The notes beneath the pieces were generated by a model that was not told where the DNA came from, did not search any database, and worked only from the letters and a program-made list of their open reading frames with translations. The position numbers and the translations under genes were made by a program. From Kineosphaera limosa NBRC 100340 (lineage in GTDB: Bacteria > Actinomycetota > Actinomycetes > Actinomycetales > Dermatophilaceae), in contig NZ_BAHD01000031.1 in the NCBI RefSeq assembly GCF_000298215.1, positions 1 to 64,000 of the forward strand: DNA of 64,000 nucleotides. The letters are read 5' to 3'. Positions within the stretch are counted from its first letter, which is position 1; every line of letters begins with the position of its first letter. Shown here piece by piece: positions 56,075-64,000 of this stretch.

Positions 56075-57421
56075 TCAGAGGGCCAGCTGCTCGCGCACCA
56101 CGTCGGCCAGGTGGTGGCAGATCGCGCTGGCCTGCTCCGGCGTCTTGGCCTCGACCATGACGCGCACGAGGGGCTCGGTGCCCGACTTGCGCAGCAGCAC
56201 GCGGCCGGTGTCGGCCAGCTCGGCCTCGGCCCGCGCGACGGCGGCCTGCACAGCCTCATTGCTGTCGGCCGCGTCCTTGTCGACGCCCTTGACGTTCATC
56301 ATCTTCTGCGGCAGGCGGGTCATCACGGCGGCGAGGTCGCGCAGGCTTTCGCCGGTGGCGACGACGCGGGCAGCGAGCAGGAGCCCCGTGAGGGTGCCGT
56401 CGCCGGTGGTGGCGTGCTCGGACAGCACGACGTGCCCGGACTGTTCACCGCCGAGGGAGTAGCCCCCGGCCTTCATGTCTTCGAGCACGTACCGGTCGCC
56501 AACTCCGGTCTGGCGCACGGTGATTCCGGCATCCCGCATCGCCAGCAGCATGCCGAGGTTGCTCATGACGGTCGCGACGAGGGTGTCGTGAGCCAGGGTT
56601 CCCTGCTCGCGCATCGCCAGGGCGAGGATCGCCATGATCTGGTCGCCGTCGATCGGTGCGCCCGTGTGGTCGACCGCCAGGCAACGATCGGCGTCACCGT
56701 CGTGGGCGATGCCCAGATCGGCGCCGCGCTCGACGACGGCCTGCTGCAGCATGCACAGGTGCGTCGAACCGTAGCCGTCGTTGATGTTGAGGCCGTCGGG
56801 CTCGGCGCCGATGACCTCCACGCGGGCGCCGGCGCTGCGGAAGGCGCGCGGCGAGACGATGCTGGCGGCACCGTGCGCTGCGTCGATCACGACGTGCAGG
56901 TCGTCGAGCCGGTTGGGCAGCGCCGACAGCAGGTGCGCGACATAACGGTCGGCGCCGTCGGTCAGCGGCAGCACCCGGCCGACGTCGGCGCCGGTCGGGC
57001 GGTCCCACGCCTCGTCGAGGCGGCCCTCGATGGCGTTCTCGACGGAGTCCTCGAGCTTGTGCCCGCCGCGGGCGAAGAACTTGATGCCGTTGTCGGGCAT
57101 CGCGTTGTGCGAGGCGGAGAGTACGACGCCCAGGTCGGCGCCCAGTTCGGCGGTGAGAAAAGCGATGGCCGGAGTGGGCAGCACACCGGCGTCGTAGACG
57201 TCGACGCCGGCGGAGGCAAGCCCGGCGATGACGGCGGCGGAGAGAAACTCCCCGGAGGCGCGCGGGTCGCGGCCGACGACGGCCCGGGGGCGGTGGCCGA
57301 CGAAGTCGCCCCGGTCGCCGAGCACGTGGGCTGCGGCGACAGACAGGTCGAGCGCCAGTTCGGCGGTGATGTCTCGGTTGGCAAGTCCGCGCACCCCGTC
57401 GGTGCCGAAGAGTCGTGCCAT
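56075..57421 (-). CDS. glmM: Phosphoglucosamine mutase
   Basis: A 448-aa phosphohexomutase that makes glucosamine-1-phosphate for peptidoglycan. The opening [14 protein letters not shown] is diagnostic. The phosphoserine is Ser104 in [14 protein letters not shown]. The metal loop is [13 protein letters not shown], the sugar loop GGEQSGH, and the phosphate-binding end [15 protein letters not shown]. The ATG at 57421 gives the conserved start. It lies downstream of rplM-rpsI on the same strand, as in many actinobacteria. Confidence 0.97.
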   Translation of the reverse strand: MARLFGTDGVRGLANRDITAELALDLSVAAAHVLGDRGDFVGHRPRAVVGRDPRASGEFLSAAVIAGLASAGVDVYDAGVLPTPAIAFLTAELGADLGVVLSASHNAMPDNGIKFFARGGHKLEDSVENAIEGRLDEAWDRPTGADVGRVLPLTDGADRYVAHLLSALPNRLDDLHVVIDAAHGAASIVSPRAFRSAGARVEVIGAEPDGLNINDGYGSTHLCMLQQAVVERGADLGIAHDGDADRCLAVDHTGAPIDGDQIMAILALAMREQGTLAHDTLVATVMSNLGMLLAMRDAGITVRQTGVGDRYVLEDMKAGGYSLGGEQSGHVVLSEHATTGDGTLTGLLLAARVVATGESLRDLAAVMTRLPQKMMNVKGVDKDAADSNEAVQAAVARAEAELADTGRVLLRKSGTEPLVRVMVEAKTPEQASAICHHLADVVREQLAL

Positions 57422-57507
57422 GGTCAGTCCTCGCGTCGGGCGCCACAGGCCGTGACGCGTGCGGTCCATCGGAGATCGGGTTCCCGGAGGGGCCCGGATG
57501 CCGCGAA

Positions 57508-57550
57508 GGCGGCCCGCGCCGCGTGTCGATGCACGTCGGTGCGGGCCGCC
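57508..57550 (-). terminator. 10-bp hairpin after rpsI
   Basis: GGCGGCCCGC (57508-57517) pairs with GCGGGCCGCC (57541-57550) around a 23-base loop. It lies 14 bases past the rpsI stop on the minus strand, between rpsI and glmM. No clear T-run. Confidence 0.5.
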
Positions 57551-57563
57551 TGGCGGTAGCGCG

Positions 57564-58064
57564 TCAGCGCTTGCTGTACTGCGGCGCCTTGCGGGCCTTC
57601 TTCAGACCCGCCTTCTTGCGCTCGGGGACCCGCGCGTCGCGGGTCAGGAAGCCGGCCTTCTTCAGGGCGGGGCGGTTGAGCTCGGAGTCGACCTCGTTGA
57701 GGGAGCGGGCGACACCCAGGCGCACGGCCCCGGCCTGCCCGGAGGGGCCACCGCCGTGGACGCGCACGAGCACGTCGTAGGCGCCGTCGAGTTCGAGCAC
57801 CTTCAGGGGCTCGTTGACGATCTGCTGGTGGACCTTGTTCGGGAAGTACTCCTCGAGCGTGCGCCCGTTGATCTTCCAGTCGCCCGAGCCGGGGACGATG
57901 CGCACGCGGGCGATCGCCTGCTTGCGGCGACCGGTGGCTGCGCCCGGCGCGGAGGCGGACGGGCGGCGCACGGCCTCGGTCGTGCCCTGCTCGGATTCGC
58001 TGGTGTACTCGGACAGCGCCGGCTCGTTCTCCTCGAGCGTCTCGGCGACGGTGTAATCGCTCAC
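57564..58064 (-). CDS. rpsI: Ribosomal protein S9
   Basis: A 166-aa S9. The core starts at [20 protein letters not shown] and ends with the invariant [12 protein letters not shown] that reaches the P-site tRNA. The N-terminal 40 residues are an acidic extension typical of actinobacteria. GTG start with GAGGAG upstream; follows rplM. Confidence 0.97.
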   Translation of the reverse strand: MSDYTVAETLEENEPALSEYTSESEQGTTEAVRRPSASAPGAATGRRKQAIARVRIVPGSGDWKINGRTLEEYFPNKVHQQIVNEPLKVLELDGAYDVLVRVHGGGPSGQAGAVRLGVARSLNEVDSELNRPALKKAGFLTRDARVPERKKAGLKKARKAPQYSKR

Positions 58065-58127
58065 GGTTCTCCTCGTGATGTCAGGTTGCTAGGCGCGGTC
58101 GGCGCGGTGTCGGTGGCGGCGCCGCGC

Positions 58128-58571
58128 TTACTGCGCGACCTGCGAGATCTCGAACGGCTGCGGCTGCTGCGCCTGGTGCGGGTGCTCGGCGCCCGCGTAG
58201 ATCTTCAGCTTGCTCAGCTGCTGGCGGCCCAGCGAGTTCTTGGGCAGCATGCCGCGGATGGCCTTCTCGACGGCCTTCTCGGGGCTCTTGGCCATGAGCT
58301 GGGTGTAGGAGGTCGCCCGCAGACCACCCGGGTAACCGGAGTGGCGGTAGGCCTTCTTCTGCTCCAACTTGGCGCCGGTGAGGGCGACCTTGTCGGCGTT
58401 GACGATGATGACGAAGTCACCGGTGTCGACGTGGGGCGCGAAGATCGTCTTGTGCTTGCCGCGCAGCAGCTGAGCCGCCTGCGAGGCGAGGCGGCCGAGC
58501 ACGACGTCAGTGGCGTCGATGACGTGCCACTTGCGCTCGATCTCGCCCGGCTTGGGGGTGAAGGTACGCAC
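58128..58571 (-). CDS. rplM: Ribosomal protein L13
   Basis: From the GTG at 58571 the protein is 147 aa, the usual length: [67 protein letters not shown] precedes this GTG, so I prefer it to the ATG at 58595, which would add an atypical leader. First gene of the rplM-rpsI operon. Confidence 0.97.
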   Translation of the reverse strand: MRTFTPKPGEIERKWHVIDATDVVLGRLASQAAQLLRGKHKTIFAPHVDTGDFVIIVNADKVALTGAKLEQKKAYRHSGYPGGLRATSYTQLMAKSPEKAVEKAIRGMLPKNSLGRQQLSKLKIYAGAEHPHQAQQPQPFEISQVAQ

Positions 58572-58820
58572 CAGAACCTGCCTTGCTGTCGTCATGAACG
58601 GCGCGCACACAGGTGCCGGCGTGCCGTCAGGGATGGGGTGTCGCGGGCCCGCACGACTGCGGTCGGTGGGCACGCAGGGCGTGGCCGCGAACTGTTCTCC
58701 AGTCTACCGAGGTGGCGATGACCGGGAAAATCCGCGAGACAAAACTGTGACCTGCACAGACGGCCCGTGAGCCAGGCGACCGGGAGGACCATGCACGCGA
58801 AGTGTGCAAAACTATTCTGC

Positions 58821-59435
58821 ATGACGCACCCCGGTGGCCCCGACAACCTCGCCCTTCCGGAGGCACCTCCCGAGCCGTATCCGGTCGACCGTGAGGCCCT
58901 GCGCACCCTGGCCCATCCGCTGCGCTCGCGGCTGCTCGCGGAGTTGCGCACGGTCGGCGCCGCCACGGCCAGCGACCTGGCCACCGCTCTCGACACCAAC
59001 TCCGGCGCCACGTCGTATCACCTGCGCCGTCTGGAGGAGGCCGGCCTCATCCGCGACACCGGCACCGGCACGGGTCGGCGACGCGTCTGGGCGGCCGCCG
59101 GCGAGCGGGCCATCGACCTCGACGACCCCGACGAGGACAACGACGCCGCCATCGACTGGCTGGCCCGCGACTACATCCAGCACTTCGCCGGCAAGGCCCA
59201 GGCGTGGCTGTCGGCACAGCCGGAGTGGCCACTGTCGTGGCAGGAGGCCTGCGGCCTGGAGGATCACCTCGTGCTCGTCACCGACGAGCAGTTGGAGAGT
59301 CTGCAGGCGGAGATCGGTGAGCTGCTCGCGCGCTACCGGCGGGTGGGTGCCGGCAACCCCAGCGCCCGCCGGGTGACGTACTACACGTGCCCCCTGCCGG
59401 TCGATCCTCCCCGCCCCCCGCGTCGGCGCGACTGA
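58821..59435 (+). CDS. ArsR-like winged-helix regulator
   Basis: A 204-aa protein. The helix-turn-helix (about residues 22-75) reads LRTLAHPLRSRLLAELRTVG, then SGATSYHLRRLEEAGLIRDT. The remaining part is helical with an unknown effector site. This is the larger ArsR-like type common in actinobacteria. I take the ATG at 58821. Upstream ATGs at 58791 and earlier add an odd cysteine-rich leader. The start may be leaderless. Confidence 0.85.
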   Translation: MTHPGGPDNLALPEAPPEPYPVDREALRTLAHPLRSRLLAELRTVGAATASDLATALDTNSGATSYHLRRLEEAGLIRDTGTGTGRRRVWAAAGERAIDLDDPDEDNDAAIDWLARDYIQHFAGKAQAWLSAQPEWPLSWQEACGLEDHLVLVTDEQLESLQAEIGELLARYRRVGAGNPSARRVTYYTCPLPVDPPRPPRRRD

Positions 59436-59969
59436 GCTGCCGATCGGCGAGCCGGGCCGCACCCAAGCCGGTCGCGGAACACACGCCGTTCGGCTGCGCA
59501 GAACTAAGTCGGCCGGGAGCCGCGGTGCGCCGTCCCTTGCGCAACCGCAGCCTCCCGGCCGACTGGGCGAGCGCCGTCCCTTGCGCCCACCCCCTCCCGC
59601 ACATCGTCCCTGGCGATGCCCCGTGACCTTCTCGGGTCACCGTTCCCGGCCCGTGTCCAGCGGGCCGGAGGGTCGTGCGCTCGCGTCAGCGAGCGCCGTT
59701 CGCACCCGTCCGGGGGCCGTGTCCCAGGCCCCGTCGCAGACCCAGAGTCTGCTGCGTCTGCGTCTGGTCGTCCGGGCGGCGAAGCTCCTGCGTGCGATTC
59801 GACATGTCCATGTCCCCATCCCCTCTATTCATCCGTGACACCGTCTCTGCGACGTTCGCGAACCCGGCGGCCGGTCCCCCTCCCCCGAGGTGGTCTCTCC
59901 GGCACCCATCCCATCGACAGGTCGGACGACCGTATGAGTCGGGCGTCCGGTTCATTGACGTGATCCGCA
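59436..59969. other. Gene-free region rich in strong hairpins
   Basis: No convincing gene in 534 bp. There is a 58-base long hairpin at 59507-59564 with a 13-bp outer stem and inner stems. A 16-bp exact direct repeat (59527-59542 and 59571-59586, unit GCGCCGTCCCTTGCGC) follows its loop. Further perfect hairpins lie at 59646-59668 (8 bp), 59677-59696 (7 bp), 59713-59732 (6 bp) and 59736-59752 (6 bp). Several loops share GTCC. This could be a structured RNA. Confidence 0.6.
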
Positions 59970-60833
59970 TCACACTCGATCCGCTCCGTGGTGGGGGGTG
60001 CCTGGGAGGACTCGGATGGCGCGGGCCTGGCGGGCGCGGTCGGCGAGTTGATCGTCCGGGGGGTAGGTGACGCGCTCGAGGCAGAGCCCGTGGGCGGGCA
60101 TGACGGCGACCGCCGGGTCACGGCGGCCGGCGGTCAGCACGGCCAGGGGCCAGTCGACCTCGCGACGGCCCTCCCCCACCGCGATGACGGCCCCGACGAG
60201 CGAGCGCACCATCGAGTGACAGAAGGCGTCGGCGTCGACGAGGCCCTCGATGAGGTCGCCGGTGCGCCGCCACGAGTACCCCAGCAAGGTCCGCACGGTC
60301 CCCGCACCCTCGCGCCGCTTGCAGAACGCCGCGAAGTCGCGCAGCCCGAGCAACCGGCCGGCGGCGGCGTCCATGGCCTCGACATTCAAGCCGCGGCGAT
60401 GCGCGACGACCTCTCGGCGACGGAGCGGGTCCAGCCGGTGCGGGCTGTCGCACAGCAGATAGCGGTAGTGCCGCGACGTCGCGGAGAAGCGCGCGTCGAA
60501 GCCCGGCGGCGCGGGCCGGACGGACCGCACGACGATGTCGTCGGGCAGCACCCCGGCCAACCGGATGGGGGCCGCCTGCTGCGGGCTCCGGGTCGAGCGG
60601 CCGGGCAGGGCCGCCCAGGCGTGCGGCTCGACATCCACGTGGGCGACCGCCCCCCGCGCATGCACCCCGGCGTCGGTGCGCCCGGCCACCGTGAGCCGCG
60701 GTGCGGGGTCGGCCCGCAACACGCGCGCCAGCCCGGCCGTCAACTCCCCCTCGACCGTGCGCCGCCCCGGCTGGGCCGCCCAACCGCTGAAGTCCGTGCC
60801 GTCGTAGGCGAAGTCAAGGCGTAGCCGCACCAC
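59970..60833 (-). CDS. truA: tRNA pseudouridine(38-40) synthase TruA
   Basis: A 287-aa enzyme. The catalytic Asp54 lies in VAGRTDAGVHARG. Other family marks are LRLDFAYDGTDFSGWAAQPG, SRHYRYLL and FCHSMVRSLVGAVIAVGEGR. It modifies uridines in the tRNA anticodon arm. The actinobacterial form has the internal loop seen here (residues 70-90). GTG start. Confidence 0.95.
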   Translation of the reverse strand: MVRLRLDFAYDGTDFSGWAAQPGRRTVEGELTAGLARVLRADPAPRLTVAGRTDAGVHARGAVAHVDVEPHAWAALPGRSTRSPQQAAPIRLAGVLPDDIVVRSVRPAPPGFDARFSATSRHYRYLLCDSPHRLDPLRRREVVAHRRGLNVEAMDAAAGRLLGLRDFAAFCKRREGAGTVRTLLGYSWRRTGDLIEGLVDADAFCHSMVRSLVGAVIAVGEGRREVDWPLAVLTAGRRDPAVAVMPAHGLCLERVTYPPDDQLADRARQARAIRVLPGTPHHGADRV

Positions 60834-60903
60834 GCCATTCCACCAGACGGCCTTCAGGGCTACCTGAAGGCGTCATGATCACCGACCCTGCCGCTGTGTC
60901 GTG

Positions 60904-61965
60904 TCAGCGGGTGGGGTACGGCCGGAAGGCGGTGCCGGGACGGTCGAACCAGGCGGGGGCGCCGGCCGGAATCGCGCTGGGCTGCTCGCCGTCGGCGAGT
61001 GCGGTGGCGTGCATGGGGGCACTGGCGTTGGTGGCGGTGCCGCCCTGCTCGGAGCCGAGCGCGGTCACCCCGGCGAAGACGACCTCGCTGACGCGGTCGA
61101 GCGTGGCGACCCCGGAGCCCATCGAGCGCCCTCGGGTCGACAGCATCGCCATGGTGTAGTCCCGCCCGGAGCCGGAGACGTGGCCGATGCTGTTGATCCG
61201 CCACCCGGTGGAGCCGCGCGGCAACCAGCCGTTCTTGACCTGTGCACTCGCCGACGCCGGCACGGAGCCGACCCCCCAGGCCTGCTCCTCGACGACATCA
61301 CCCATGAGGCCTAGCACGTAGTCACGGTCGGAGTCGCGCGGCAGCGCCTTGCCGTCGAGGATCGCGTCCACCAGCCGCACCTGGTCGGCCGCGGAGGTGC
61401 GCGTCAATCCCCACGACCACGAAGTGGCGGTGTGCTTCATGCCGAGCCGCTTGGCGAGCCGATCCAGGGCGGGCTTGCCACCGGCACGGCCCAACAGGGT
61501 GGAGGCGGCGGCGTTGTCGCTGACCCTGATCATCTTGCGGGCCAGCGCGCGATCCGAGCTGGTCAACCCGCTGCCGTTGGCGCGGCGGTGGTCGATGACG
61601 GCCACGAGAATCATCACCTTGACGATGCTGGCCGTCTCGACGCGCAGCGATCCGTTGTGCGTCACGGTCGTGCCGCTCTTGCGGTCGTGCACGACGACCG
61701 ACACTTGACCGGCACGCGAACCGAGGGTCGCACGAATCCGGTCAGCCAGGCGTTTGGCCGCGGCCTCGCTATCGCTGGACTCACCGGCAGAGGCGGTGGA
61801 GGTCGCAGGATTCAAGGTGCCGACCGGCGCGGCGGCCGCGGCCGGGGCGCCGGTCAGGAGGGCTCCGACGAGAGCGACTGCCCCGATGCCGGCGACAGCA
61901 CGATATGAGGCGGCAACTCGCCCTGTTGCGGCGCCGCGACGCGGCTCGCCGACACCCTTGACCAT
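60904..61965 (-). CDS. Secreted serine beta-lactamase-like protein
   Basis: A 353-aa protein with an N-terminal export signal (basic start, hydrophobic residues about 21-45, AAAAAP cleavage region). The class A-type set is Ser113-I-V-Lys116 (TASIVKVMI), Ser149-Asp150-Asn151 (RVSDNAAAS), and Lys244-Asn-Gly246 (VKNGWLP) in place of the usual KTG. This penicillin-binding fold may act on cell-wall peptides, not drugs. I cannot see an Omega-loop Glu166 equivalent with confidence. AGGAG precedes the ATG at 61965. Confidence 0.85.
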   Translation of the reverse strand: MVKGVGEPRRGAATGRVAASYRAVAGIGAVALVGALLTGAPAAAAAPVGTLNPATSTASAGESSDSEAAAKRLADRIRATLGSRAGQVSVVVHDRKSGTTVTHNGSLRVETASIVKVMILVAVIDHRRANGSGLTSSDRALARKMIRVSDNAAASTLLGRAGGKPALDRLAKRLGMKHTATSWSWGLTRTSAADQVRLVDAILDGKALPRDSDRDYVLGLMGDVVEEQAWGVGSVPASASAQVKNGWLPRGSTGWRINSIGHVSGSGRDYTMAMLSTRGRSMGSGVATLDRVSEVVFAGVTALGSEQGGTATNASAPMHATALADGEQPSAIPAGAPAWFDRPGTAFRPYPTR

Positions 61966-62142
61966 TCCTGCTCCTGACCGATCCATCCGGACTTCCCCAC
62001 AAGCTGCGAGGAATTGTTACCGGATGCGCCCGGGTCCTCGTCCAAGACGGTCGTCCAGACGTATCCGTCAGATTACCGCTCGTCCTTGTACTTATCGACC
62101 CCACAAGGGGTGGACTTAAGGGCACAGGCTGATGAAGAAATG

Positions 62143-62184
62143 CCTGACGCCGCCCGATTCCCAAGGGAATCGGGCGGCGTCAGG
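62143..62184 (-). terminator. Perfect 19-bp hairpin after rplQ
   Basis: Arms 62143-62161 and 62166-62184 are perfectly complementary with a 4-base loop. Read on the minus strand a T-rich tail (CATTTCTTC) follows. It sits 30 bases past the rplQ stop and ends the ribosomal-protein/rpoA operon. Confidence 0.9.
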
Positions 62185-62213
62185 ATGGATCGGTCAGACC
62201 GAACGGGCTAGGT

Positions 62214-62759
62214 TCAGGCCTTTTCGTCGCCCTCGGCGGGCGCCTCAGCCTCGGCCGGAGCCTCGCTCTCGGCCGCAGCCTCGGGTGCCTCTACCGTCTC
62301 TTCCGCAGCCTGCTCCTGCTCCGGCTCGGCGGCCGGGGCGGGCGCGGCGGCGCGCTTGGTGGCGGCCTCGGCCTCCTTGACCGTCGCCTGCTTCGGCGAG
62401 AACGGCTCGCGGACGAGCTCGATCACGGCCATGGGGGCGTTGTCGCCCTTGCGCGGGGCGATCTTGGTGATGCGGGTGTAACCGCCCGGACGCTGCGCGA
62501 CGTCGGGGGCGATCTCGGTGAAGAGGCGGTGTACGACGCCCTTGTCGCGGATCACGGTCATGACCCGGCGGCGCGCGTGCAGGTCACCGCGCTTGGCGAA
62601 CGTGATGAGCCGCTCGGCGTAGGGGCGCAGGCGCTTGGCCTTGGCCTCCGTCGTCGTGATGCGGTCGTGCTCGAACAAGGCGGTGGCCAGGTTGGCGAGG
62701 ATGAGCCGCTGGTGAGCCGGGCCGCCACCGAGACGAGGTCCCTTGGTGGGAGTGGGCAT
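62214..62759 (-). CDS. rplQ: Ribosomal protein L17
   Basis: A 181-aa L17. The core (about 1-120) is [59 protein letters not shown]. The last 55 residues are an Ala/Glu/Pro acidic extension seen in actinobacteria. It follows rpoA after 68 bp. Confidence 0.97.
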   Translation of the reverse strand: MPTPTKGPRLGGGPAHQRLILANLATALFEHDRITTTEAKAKRLRPYAERLITFAKRGDLHARRRVMTVIRDKGVVHRLFTEIAPDVAQRPGGYTRITKIAPRKGDNAPMAVIELVREPFSPKQATVKEAEAATKRAAAPAPAAEPEQEQAAEETVEAPEAAAESEAPAEAEAPAEGDEKA

Positions 62760-62827
62760 GGTGTTCTCCTAGGTTCTCGCAACCGATCCGGCGCCGCAGT
62801 CAGCGGGCGGTTCAGTCGCCGGTTCGG

Positions 62828-63844
62828 TCAGTACTGCTCGTCCTCGGCGAAGGCCGAGTCGTCCTCGTCGTCGTAGCGCTCGGCCATCGCGCTCGGGTCG
62901 AACCCGGGCGGGCTGTCCTTGAGCTGCAGGCCCATTCCGACGAGCTTGGCTTTGACCTCGTCGATCGACTTCGCACCGAAGTTGCGGATGTCGAGCAGGT
63001 CGGCCTCGCTGCGGCCGACGAGCTCGCCGACCGTGTGGATGCCCTCACGCTTGAGGCAGTTGTAGGAGCGCACCGTCAGGTCGAGCTCCTCGATCGGCAG
63101 GGCCAGGTCGGCGGCCAGCGCGGCGTCCGTCGGCGACGGGCCCATGTCGATGCCCTCGGCCTCGACGTTGAGCTCACGGGCCAGGCCGAACAGTTCGACG
63201 AGCGTCTTGCCTGCCGAGGCGAGCGCGTCGCGCGGGGCGATCGCGTTCTTGGTCTCGACGTCGACGACGAGCTTGTCGAAGTCCGTGCGCTGCTCGACTC
63301 GGGTGGCCTCGACCTTGTAGGTCACGGCCAGCACCGGCGAGTAGATGGAGTCGACCGGGATGCGGCCGATCTCGGCGTCGGCGGACTTGTTCTGCGCAGC
63401 GGAGACGTAGCCGCGGCCGCGCTCGACCGTCAGCTCCATCTCGACCTTGCCCTTGTCGTTCAGGGTCGCGATGTGCAGGTCGGGGTTGTGCACCTCGACC
63501 CCGGCCGGCGGCGCGATGTCGGCAGCCGTGACGACCCCGGGACCCTGCTTGCGCAGGTACATGACCACGGGCTCGTCGTGCTCGCTGGAGACGACGAGGC
63601 CCTTGATGTTGAGGATCAGCTCGGTGACGTCTTCCTTGACTCCGGCGATCGTGGAGAACTCGTGCAGCACCCCGTCGATGCGGATGCTGGTGACGGCGGC
63701 GCCGGGAATGCTCGACAGGAGCGTGCGACGCAGCGAGTTGCCCAGGGTGTAGCCGAAGCCGGGCTCCAGCGGCTCGATGACGAACCGCGACCGGGAGCTG
63801 GAGATGACGTCCTCAGAGAGGATCGGACGCTGTGCAATGAGCAC
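62828..63844 (-). CDS. rpoA: RNA polymerase alpha subunit
   Basis: A 338-aa protein from the GTG at 63844, with AAGGA upstream. The N-terminal dimerisation domain reads [20 protein letters not shown] and [13 protein letters not shown]. The C-terminal domain carries [20 protein letters not shown], the UP-element and activator-binding part. Upstream in-frame ATGs at 63949 and 63886 add a leader not found in the family. rpsD is expected further right. Confidence 0.97.
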   Translation of the reverse strand: MLIAQRPILSEDVISSSRSRFVIEPLEPGFGYTLGNSLRRTLLSSIPGAAVTSIRIDGVLHEFSTIAGVKEDVTELILNIKGLVVSSEHDEPVVMYLRKQGPGVVTAADIAPPAGVEVHNPDLHIATLNDKGKVEMELTVERGRGYVSAAQNKSADAEIGRIPVDSIYSPVLAVTYKVEATRVEQRTDFDKLVVDVETKNAIAPRDALASAGKTLVELFGLARELNVEAEGIDMGPSPTDAALAADLALPIEELDLTVRSYNCLKREGIHTVGELVGRSEADLLDIRNFGAKSIDEVKAKLVGMGLQLKDSPPGFDPSAMAERYDDEDDSAFAEDEQY

Positions 63845-64000
63845 GGATTTTCCTTCCCACAAGGCGACCGCTATATGACGCCCCATGATTTCTCGGCCTT
63901 CCGACCGATTCTCCCCCAAGCCTCTGTCCACAAGAGGGAAGCACCACACGCCTGCGGCGGGCGACCACTACCCCGAAGGGCAATGACCCCGCTCGCAAGC
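63845..64000. other. Leader region upstream of rpoA, no gene seen
   Basis: The 156 bases to the window edge contain no recognisable end of rpsD or other gene in either strand. It is probably the rpsD-rpoA spacer. Confidence 0.4.

Noticed and set aside
56009-57559. A 516-aa plus-strand open frame opposite glmM
   Set aside because: Low-complexity antisense of glmM. All glmM motifs are intact on the minus strand.
58812-59462. Minus-strand open frame opposite the ArsR-like gene
   Set aside because: The plus strand has a clear winged helix-turn-helix; the antisense has none.
59686-59973. Possible 41-95 aa small protein on the minus strand (e.g. DMSNRTQELRRPDDQTQTQQ)
   Set aside because: Third-position GC is low for this genome and it ends inside a hairpin. 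No homologue that I recognise, so I treat the region as non-coding.

Overview
The window is a very GC-rich stretch of bacterial chromosome. Several features point to a high-GC Gram-positive actinobacterium, probably in Micrococcales: many GTG starts, repeated 4-base GTGA/ATGA gene overlaps, an rplQ-rpoA order, a 147-aa L13, and DUF3817 and DUF4245 family proteins. Genus is not resolvable from what I can see. No tRNA, rRNA, CRISPR array, insertion sequence or phage gene was found.

Layout. 1-3.0 kb: 5' part of L-serine dehydratase (runs off the left edge), a LysR regulator and a HAD phosphatase. 3.0-12.5 kb: a complete citrate fermentation locus, with a CitA/CitB-type two-component system (minus strand) divergent from citC-citD-citE-citF-citXG and a CitMHS transporter, closed by a 15-bp terminator hairpin. 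12.5-16.2 kb: a PIN toxin/antitoxin pair, the GTPase TypA, a MutT-type NUDIX hydrolase and a CBS protein. 16.3-20.2 kb: a DesK/DesR-like two-component system with an ABC-2 exporter. 20.5-27.9 kb: an aminotransferase, a frameshifted class I glutamine amidotransferase, kynurenine-pathway genes (kynA, kynU and a convergent alpha/beta hydrolase that could be the missing formamidase), a Rieske-glutamate-synthase-like fusion and a DUF3817 protein. 28-31.2 kb: a secreted heparinase-II/III-like protein and an acyltransferase-3 protein.

31.2-39.7 kb is an accessory patch crowded with toxin-antitoxin (TA) genes: Phd/PIN, HipBA, a ruined VapBC, a Phd-Uma2 fusion, a Phd/RelE-like pair and a VapBC, mixed with VOC, SDR and DinB proteins. 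The ruined VapBC is the most interesting point. Its toxin is cut after about 18 codons exactly at the 3' end of hipA, and its antitoxin is frameshifted by three copies of a 14-bp tandem repeat. A 98-bp copy of the 3' end of the VOC gene sits on the other side of the Phd/RelE-like module.

39.7-64 kb returns to core genes: ychF, a histidine phosphatase, a thioesterase, rmuC, ispH, a MerR regulator, xseA-xseB, a flavin monooxygenase, a PfkB kinase, class I fumarase followed by two beta-carbonic anhydrases, glmM, rplM-rpsI, an ArsR-like regulator, truA, a serine beta-lactamase-like protein and rplQ-rpoA. Around 43.8-44.4 kb there is what looks like a deletion scar joining a decapitated FMN reductase to the 3' end of another gene. 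A 0.5-kb gene-free region at 59.44-59.97 kb carries a run of strong hairpins and is a candidate non-coding RNA.

Functionally, the citrate locus would import metal-citrate, split it to acetate and oxaloacetate, and supply and attach its own prosthetic group. The trp-to-anthranilate genes would open tryptophan. No frank new defence or biosynthetic system was found. The novelty lies in gene fusions, decayed TA modules and unexplained structured intergenic regions.
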